64,000 nucleotides of DNA, from the NCBI GenBank assembly GCA_021018815.1, contig JAITYX010000008.1, positions 2,354,001 through 2,418,000 on the forward strand, in the 5' to 3' direction. The position numbers were made by a program, and so were the translations under genes. The notes beneath the pieces are model-generated. The model saw only the letters and a list, made by a program, of their open reading frames with translations. It was not told the origin of the DNA and made no database searches. Shown here piece by piece: positions 58,592 through 64,000 of the stretch. Each line of letters opens with the position of its first letter. The stretch's first letter is position 1. Origin of the DNA: Talinum fruticosum (taxonomy: Eukaryota; Streptophyta; Magnoliopsida; Caryophyllales; Talinaceae).

Positions 58592-58784
58592 AAAGATAAT
58601 CTTGGATTTGAACTTGATTTGGGTTATCTCCTAACATATTGAGGAATTAGTAAATAGTTTGGTGGCACCTTACATCAAGGAATAGCGCTAAAAGATATAC
58701 GATCCATTATAGTTGAAATGATAAGCCCCCTCTCAAGATCGATAATAATGCATTTACATTATGGACCAAAAGAGTACATATAGC

Positions 58785-59040
58785 ATTCCATCCATTTCAC
58801 AACTAGTATTTTTTAATTAATTTTTTTGTTATGCAATATCTGTCTCTTTATAATTTTAATGATATATTAATAATTAATTTATTAATTTTATCCTAATTAA
58901 TTTTTTTCTTCTTATTTTTCATTAACTTTCTTCATTCCAATGAGACATTGAAGCAAATCGATTTTTTAGCATAAATTTTTCATAAATTTTATTTTTTTAA
59001 TATTCTTTCAAAGTTTAAAAATGACAATTATTATAAAATC
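58785..59040. mobile_element. Degenerate Stowaway-like MITE
   Basis: It begins CATTCCATCCATTTCACAACTAG. Interior words AATGATATATTAATAATTAATT and GCATAAATTTTTCATAAATT correspond to the other copies in this window. The right end is unclear. Confidence 0.5.
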
Positions 59041-59491
59041 GACAGAGCCTATAATAGATTATGTGATCTATTAGTTTCGTGAAAAATCGACAAAGATGAG
59101 ATTGAAAACCCCCTTGAGGTAATTTGAAAGTGACTGATTCAATTTCCAAACAAACAAATCGTCTTTTGTAGGTTGATAGAACTTTCAGCACAATAGTTAC
59201 AGTACACCTCAATCATAAAATAAAATTTAAAAATAAATTATTATAAGGGGAAAATTCACTTCACCCTGTTCTTGTACTGTATGGGGCCACAGCTATTATG
59301 ACGGGGGAAAATTACTAACTACCCTCCAATAATGCAAATCTAATTTCGCAGACCCCACTCGTACTAAAAAATTGTCTCAAAGAGTTAGTACTGAATTCTG
59401 TGGTAATTTGAAAAAAAAAAGACCTAAACATAAATAATAGTAGAACGGTATTATTATTTAAAAGTTTTTGTGAGTGATTATCCTTATCTAA

Positions 59492-59762
59492 TACTCTCCA
59501 ATTTCAAAATACATGTCGTCTAAAGGTTATGAGAGAATATCCAAGCAGACAAAAATTTATGACCAATTTTATATTAAAATACCAAGATATCCTCTATATT
59601 TAATTGAAAATGAAGAAAATTAATAAAAAAATAAGAGAAATAAAATAATTAATAAGGACAAAATTGATAAATTAGTAATAAATATATCATTGAAATTATA
59701 ACATGACTTATAAAATAAGATAAGTTAGTTAAATTGATATGTATTTTAAAATGAAGGGAGTA
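59492..59762. mobile_element. Stowaway-like MITE, best-preserved copy
   Basis: 271 bp between TA dinucleotides. Ends TACTCTCCAATTTCAAAATACATGTC and, read inward from the right, TACTCCCTTCATTTTAAAATACATATC: about 25-bp inverted repeats with a few mismatches. It is AT-rich and non-coding, as expected for Tc1/mariner-derived MITEs. Confidence 0.82.
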
Positions 59763-60540
59763 TTTTTTGGAGATTCTAGTTTGTTGTGGAATGGACTTTG
59801 CCATTTATCCCTATAAAAACGTAAACTTTTTTATTTATAATTTCATAATCGTAATTTTGTTTGTATTTATCATCGAATGTTCTCGGAGAGACTGTTTGTA
59901 CTCTTAAGTTATGCAGACTTTGCCGTTTATCCCTATAAAATTACTAAATAATCCTCGATATATATTTTCAAGAGTCATGTAAATAGAAATAAAACTGCCT
60001 TATATAACAAAGATATACACACAATAATTTTCGTGGCTGTCATCTCTTTGTGGTGTGAAAATATCATAATCAAGATCTTTCAAAAGAAAAATAGAAAAAA
60101 ATTCAAAAATAAATAATTATCTCCATCAAGCAGAAATAACTAAAGAGCAAGTACTGAGCTCAGACTTTTTGATGAATTTGAAAATTGGTGAGGATTTGTG
60201 TCTGAAGATATTTTTAAATACTTTACGTTGTTATATTAATGTATTTTATTATTTAAAATTATAATTTTTTAGAAATTATGATTAATTATAAATATAAAGT
60301 TTTACTTATGCCGATAAATATAGATTACGTCACCAAAAAGTATATCATACGTGTAATTTTATAAATATAAAAAATTATAGATAAATTAATAATTTTATAT
60401 AATTTTTAAGTTGTATGTAATTTTTTAATCAATCATACCTTTTTTTGGATATATTACATAACTAAAATACTTAAATGTGTTTCGATTTCAATCATACTAT
60501 TTTGTTTCCATTATATTTTATAAACGTGGACAAGAACTTA
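59763..60540. other. AT-rich spacer upstream of gene copy 7
   Basis: No coding region or repeat border recognised. Confidence 0.45.
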
Positions 60541-60589
60541 GAGGCCCACCATAAATTATTGTTATTTGGACGTGACAATTTGTGAGTGA

Positions 60590-60596
60590 CACGTGG
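60590..60596 (+). promoter_or_regulatory. G-box-like motif upstream of copy 7
   Basis: CACGTGG about 15 bp before the TATA box, in a GTGACACGTGGAAA context. See the similar ACGTGGC upstream of copies 4 and 5. Confidence 0.5.
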
Positions 60597-60610
60597 AAAA
60601 GCCCTTGGGC

Positions 60611-60619
60611 TATAAATGG
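60611..60619 (+). promoter_or_regulatory. TATA box of peptide gene copy 7
   Basis: TATAAATGG followed by AGGC, 72 bp before the ATG. Confidence 0.83.
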
Positions 60620-60682
60620 AGGCATCTACTTGCGATAATTGATCAAGCAACTCAAAGAGCAATACCCAAAAAAGAAGCAAAA

Positions 60683-61795
60683 ATGGCTTCACTCAATCCC
60701 CTCAATTTTGCTATTTTCGCTCTTTTAATCGCTGGAATCGGTAATACATTTAACCTATTAATTCTTTTCGATGATTATTCTTTGTATTATGCTACTTATT
60801 TACTCTTTTATATCTTTTAAATTTTTGATCCATGTGTCCTACGTAATTACCTCGGAATTCAATAACGAACCATTTTATATGTAATATTTTTAATCAATAC
60901 CATTTCTGCCTTAGAATAAATATGCATATAGAATATGGTAACAAGTTGGTTTAGGCCGACATATTTCATAATTGAGTCAATTTCAGGTTAAATTTAAAAG
61001 TAGCTTAAATATACTCGTAAAATAGAAAATATAATATTATAATGCTAAATAATTTAATCATGTCGATTTCGGGTTGAAATCAGTTCAGTTCGCATCAGGT
61101 TTGGGTTTCTCACATTAATTCATGTCAAGTTCGGGTCGTGTTATTGTGTCGGATCGAATTTGTCCAGATGTATAGCTAGCGTTTCTTCTCATTTTTTAGG
61201 TGCGGATATGTTCTCTAGTTTTTTTTAACATAAATAGGGAATGAAATTGATTCACTTGCATTCTTGCTAGCACTAATTAATCTAAATACAGTATTGTATT
61301 ATTTTACATTAATCCATAAACAATATATAATACCATTACTCTTCAGAGTTTTACATTGGATCTCCGTACCCTTCATTTGGTTTGTTCTCTGTAAGTATAG
61401 GTTCAGATTTAGATAAACTAAAATGGCTCTAACTGCCTGAGTTGTTCTAAACTGTAGTTTCAACATTTGGAGGAGCGGAAGCCGAAATGGTGATAAAAGA
61501 AGTGGTGAAGATGGCTGATGAAACATGCAGTGCAAGAAATGAAATGTGTTTTCCTTCAAAAGGAATCGATTGTTGCGAGGGGTTGCTTTGCTTTGCTCCC
61601 CTCATATATCCACCAGTGCCGGGAATGTGTGCTGGTCCTGAACTAATTAAACCAAAGACTAAGCTGCAACGATGCGTCAACGATGGTGAAACTTGCTGGC
61701 CTGATAACGGAATCGATTGTTGTGAGGGCCTCGAGTGCTTTGTAATCCTCCGCCCATTGCCAACGAGGGGAACTTGCAGGAAGAGCTTGGGCTGA
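60683..61795 (+). CDS. Secreted double knottin-like peptide, copy 7 (two complete units)
   Basis: Exons 60683-60740 and 61458-61795 (GT at 60741, AG at 61456-61457, phase-1 intron of 717 bp) give 131 residues. The signal peptide (about 1-28) has the core F-A-I-F-A-L-L-I-A-G-I and ends S-T-F-G-G-A-E-A. Unit 1 cysteines: 43, 50, 58, 59, 64, 77. Unit 2: 92, 99, 107, 108, 113, 126. Both have the identical spacing x6, x7, CC, x4, x12 and the shared G-I-D-C-C-E-G-L core, so unit 2 arose by internal duplication. The linker L-I-K-P-K-T-K-L-Q-R is basic and could be cleaved to release two peptides; that is inference. This is the best reference for the family. The start is fixed by context identical to copies 2 and 8. 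The 3' UTR matches copies 2 and 6 (TTATGCTGTTTTCTTATGTA). Confidence 0.88.
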
Positions 61796-61929
61796 CGAGT
61801 GAAAAACCTCTCAATGTGAATCCTTCTCCAACTATCAAGCTGGGGGATCAGATCTTACAATCAAATAAATGTTATGCTGTTTTCTTATGTATGTTTTTCA
61901 AATAAATCTCTCTGCATCATCGTCATGAT

Positions 61930-63430
61930 CAGTGTGCTAGCTATGTGATCAGTCTATGTCGATCATCTAATGAACCTGCTTATCGAGTTGTTTAGATGGA
62001 GCTCGACTAGAATATTAAATATAAGGAAAGATTAAATAAATTGTGTTGTTGCAAGTACGAATTCGTTTCTAACATACATTCATTTCAGTTGATTAGCGGG
62101 TTTTATTTCCAACAATATATGTTTATTTAGTGTTGACAAAAATTCGGTTCGGGTCAAAATCAAGTAGGAAAAACGGTTATCGGACAAAGGTTTTTGTCCA
62201 ATACTTGTTTTTTTTTTCGAGTCCGAGAATATGGACAACGTAAATTCAAGTTAAAATCGAGTTCGGAAAATATAAATAAGAAAATTTCATATCCAAATTT
62301 TTTAAAAAAGCTATACTTAGACCCTTTTTTCGGGTCAGACGAATTTAAATAATAGAATCGGACCAAATTTTGTCAGCGACATTTTTATTAATGCAAGACG
62401 TTGTTTAAGTCAGCTGGCCCTGTTTATGAAGTTGAGCACAATGAACATTAATTAATTCTTGGACAAAGGCGAGTACGTACCCTAAAAAAAAATTGTGGAA
62501 GTGTCCAAAGCTGTATCCTTCTTTAATTCGTACCTTCTTGATTTTACCGCTCTTATCTGAATCAGTACCTTTTAATATTCAAGCTTTTGTATGGCTAGAA
62601 ATCTTCAAAGATATGACCACCAAAAAAGGCTCATAATTAAGATTCATCATGAATTCGAAAGTTACACCAAACAGCTCATAACCAATCAACTGAAAAAAAA
62701 GGCTCATAAGCTAGATTTATTATGAATAGGAAAATTTTCAATATTGAGTGATAGTTTAGACCTAGAAGAAATTTACTCGATCTGATAACCCGATTCGAAT
62801 CCGTCCAAAAAGGTTTGGGTCTTAGACAAAATTTTAGAATCCGAATCCGTATGGGTCAAACCCGTTAGAGTTAGGGTTGAATAGTTTGGATTAGGCTAAT
62901 TTTTTTGGAAGGCTTTTTTATGTAAAAATTCTATTTATCCTTTTTTTTTTCCGGTATTTTGTCTTCCAAAAAGTGTATGCAACCATTAAACTTAACTTCA
63001 CTAGAGCAAAACTCATGTGTTTCTCACTTTCAAATTTTTTCCTATTTATCCTTCCTCACAAGTCATTATTGTAGACTTGCAGTCATCGTTAAGTATTTTA
63101 CCGTTACAAATTAGGTGTCTAGATATTTATGCAATTTTCTTTTCTATAAATGACCTCTTGAAAAGAGGTTATTTTAGTATCAAATAGAGAACTTTAATAT
63201 ATCAAATTATTTTCATTTGTAAATTTTTTTTAATTCTTATAATCTTACAGAAGAAAAAAACTATTAAAATACACTTTTTAATCCATTGGATTGACCCGAA
63301 CCCGAAATTTTAGGATTACAGTTTAACACTTTCAAACTCAAACCTAAAATATGACCGGTCCGCATGTTACCCGTATATTTGAATTGACATGACATAATAT
63401 GACATAATTACGTTAGGCATGCGCGTTGCA
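61930..63430. other. Spacer between gene copies 7 and 8
   Basis: AT-rich, without a credible gene. It contains degenerate TTCGGGTC-type words near 62140-62345 and 62770-62890, and a possible MITE (listed separately). Confidence 0.4.
62131..62381. mobile_element. Possible MITE with TGACAAAAWTTYGG ends
   Basis: The left end GTTGACAAAAATTCGGTTC and the right end, read in reverse, GCTGACAAAATTTGGTCC form about 17-bp imperfect inverted repeats around 250 bp of non-coding DNA. A target duplication could not be fixed. Confidence 0.45.
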
Positions 63431-63473
63431 AAATCTAAATGGATGATATGAGCTGATGAAGAGAAGTCTTGGC

Positions 63474-63482
63474 TATAAATAA
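63474..63482 (+). promoter_or_regulatory. TATA box of peptide gene copy 8
   Basis: TATAAATAA after GGC, 45 bp before the ATG, closer than in the other copies. Confidence 0.7.
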
Positions 63483-63518
63483 CGGCTACACCACAGTGTG
63501 GGAGCAATAACAATAAAT

Positions 63519-64000
63519 ATGGCTTCCCTTTAATCCTCTCAAACTTGTCATTATCGCGCTTTTAATAAGTGAAATCGGTAATATACCATCTAACCTAATT
63601 TCTCTTGTACTTATATCTATGTCTTAATATACCATCTAACTCAATAATGAAACAGTTTATATGTAGTTTTTTTTAATTAATTTTCACTCTTGATTATTTA
63701 ACACCCTCTTGTGATACAACCATTGAGAATATACATGTTGATCAGTTTGATTAAATCTCTGCTTGAATTGTTGTAAATTGTAGTTTCAGTATTTGGGGGA
63801 ACCGAAATCGTGATAGAACAAGTGGTGAAGAAGAAGGTTCAAGGAACATGTAGTGCGAATGCTGAAACTTGCTTTCCAGAACATGGAATCGAATGTTGTG
63901 AGGACTTAGTTTGCATTCAACCGCTCCCATCATGCACTGCGCCAAGACCATGCCCGCCACCACTGCCACAGCCCGGGAAATGTTATGAGAAAGACTATTG
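63519..64000 (+). pseudogene. Knottin-like peptide gene copy 8, frameshifted exon 1, cut by window edge
   Basis: Exon 1 (63519-63577) is 59 bp where copies 2, 3 and 7 have 58. An extra T after the fourth codon creates an immediate TAA; the other frame still reads N-P-L-K-L-V-I-I-A-L-L-I-S. The donor GT (63578) and acceptor AG (63782-63783) are intact. Exon 2 is open from 63784 to the edge: V-S-V-F-G-G-T-E, then cysteines spaced C-x6-C-x7-CC-x4-C-x6-C-x5-C-x9-C within a proline-rich last loop, two more than the family norm. It is either a recent pseudogene or a sequence error. The second unit, if any, lies outside. Confidence 0.72.

Noticed and set aside
1..64000. CRISPR arrays, tRNA or rRNA genes, bacterial operons
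   Set aside because: None found. The direct repeats present are LTRs, MITEs or microsatellites, and gene structure is clearly that of a plant nucleus.

Overview
This is a stretch of plant nuclear DNA, almost certainly from a eudicot. It is AT-rich, its genes are sparse and intron-split with GT..AG borders and TATAAATAG cores, and it is crowded with plant transposons: Ty1/copia, long solo LTRs that look Ty3/gypsy-like, a TRIM, L1-type LINEs with an RNase H tail, hAT-, CACTA- and Stowaway-like mini-elements. No tRNA, rRNA, organelle or bacterial feature was seen. The species cannot be named from the sequence.

The only host genes I can support belong to one dispersed family of small secreted cysteine-rich peptides, numbered here copies 1 to 8 (7.3, 35.4, 36.6-38.1, 49.9, 52.7, 55.2-56.6, 60.7 and 63.5 kb). 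Each has a short first exon coding a signal peptide, a phase-1 intron at the same codon, and a second exon coding a short propeptide (S/P-x-F-G-x-A/V) and one or two six-cysteine units of the form C-x6/7-C-x5-7-CC-x4-C-x10-14-C. That layout matches plant knottin-like (inhibitor cystine knot) peptides such as alpha-amylase-inhibitor or PAFP-S-type antimicrobial peptides, but activity cannot be read from the sequence. Copies 1, 4, 5 and 7 look intact. Copy 2 is expressed-looking, but its second unit has lost its sixth cysteine through a frameshift. Copies 3 and 6 are decayed. Copy 8 has a one-base insertion in the signal-peptide exon and runs off the right edge.

Layout: 0.8-8.4 kb and 9.8-14.1 kb are two diverged copies of one block. 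The first carries gene copy 1 and several later insertions; the second has lost the gene. At 15.4-32.0 kb lies a degenerate Ty1/copia element with 0.5-kb LTRs and a perfect CTTCC target duplication. It is split in its integrase by an 8.6-kb nest: a solo-LTR-like element (X) holding a second copy of itself (Y) and an unrelated LTR in reverse (Z). At 32.6-34.0 kb another solo LTR sits in one of two tandem short repeats, whose partner preserves the empty site. At 34.9 kb there is a 144-bp CACTA mini-element. From 35.3 kb to the end the peptide genes alternate with transposons: an LTR-like block inserted in pseudogene 3, a LINE, an orphan piece of the gene promoter at 42.1 kb, an inverted copy of the repeat from the left end (45.2-48.6 kb) holding nested MITEs, a 1.17-kb TRIM between copies 5 and 6, and a young LINE with a 17-bp target duplication.

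Read together, the window is a birth-and-death gene cluster. Duplication, domain duplication, probable gene conversion, frameshift and deletion of a peptide family can be followed in detail, and transposon insertions with recoverable empty sites give a relative chronology.
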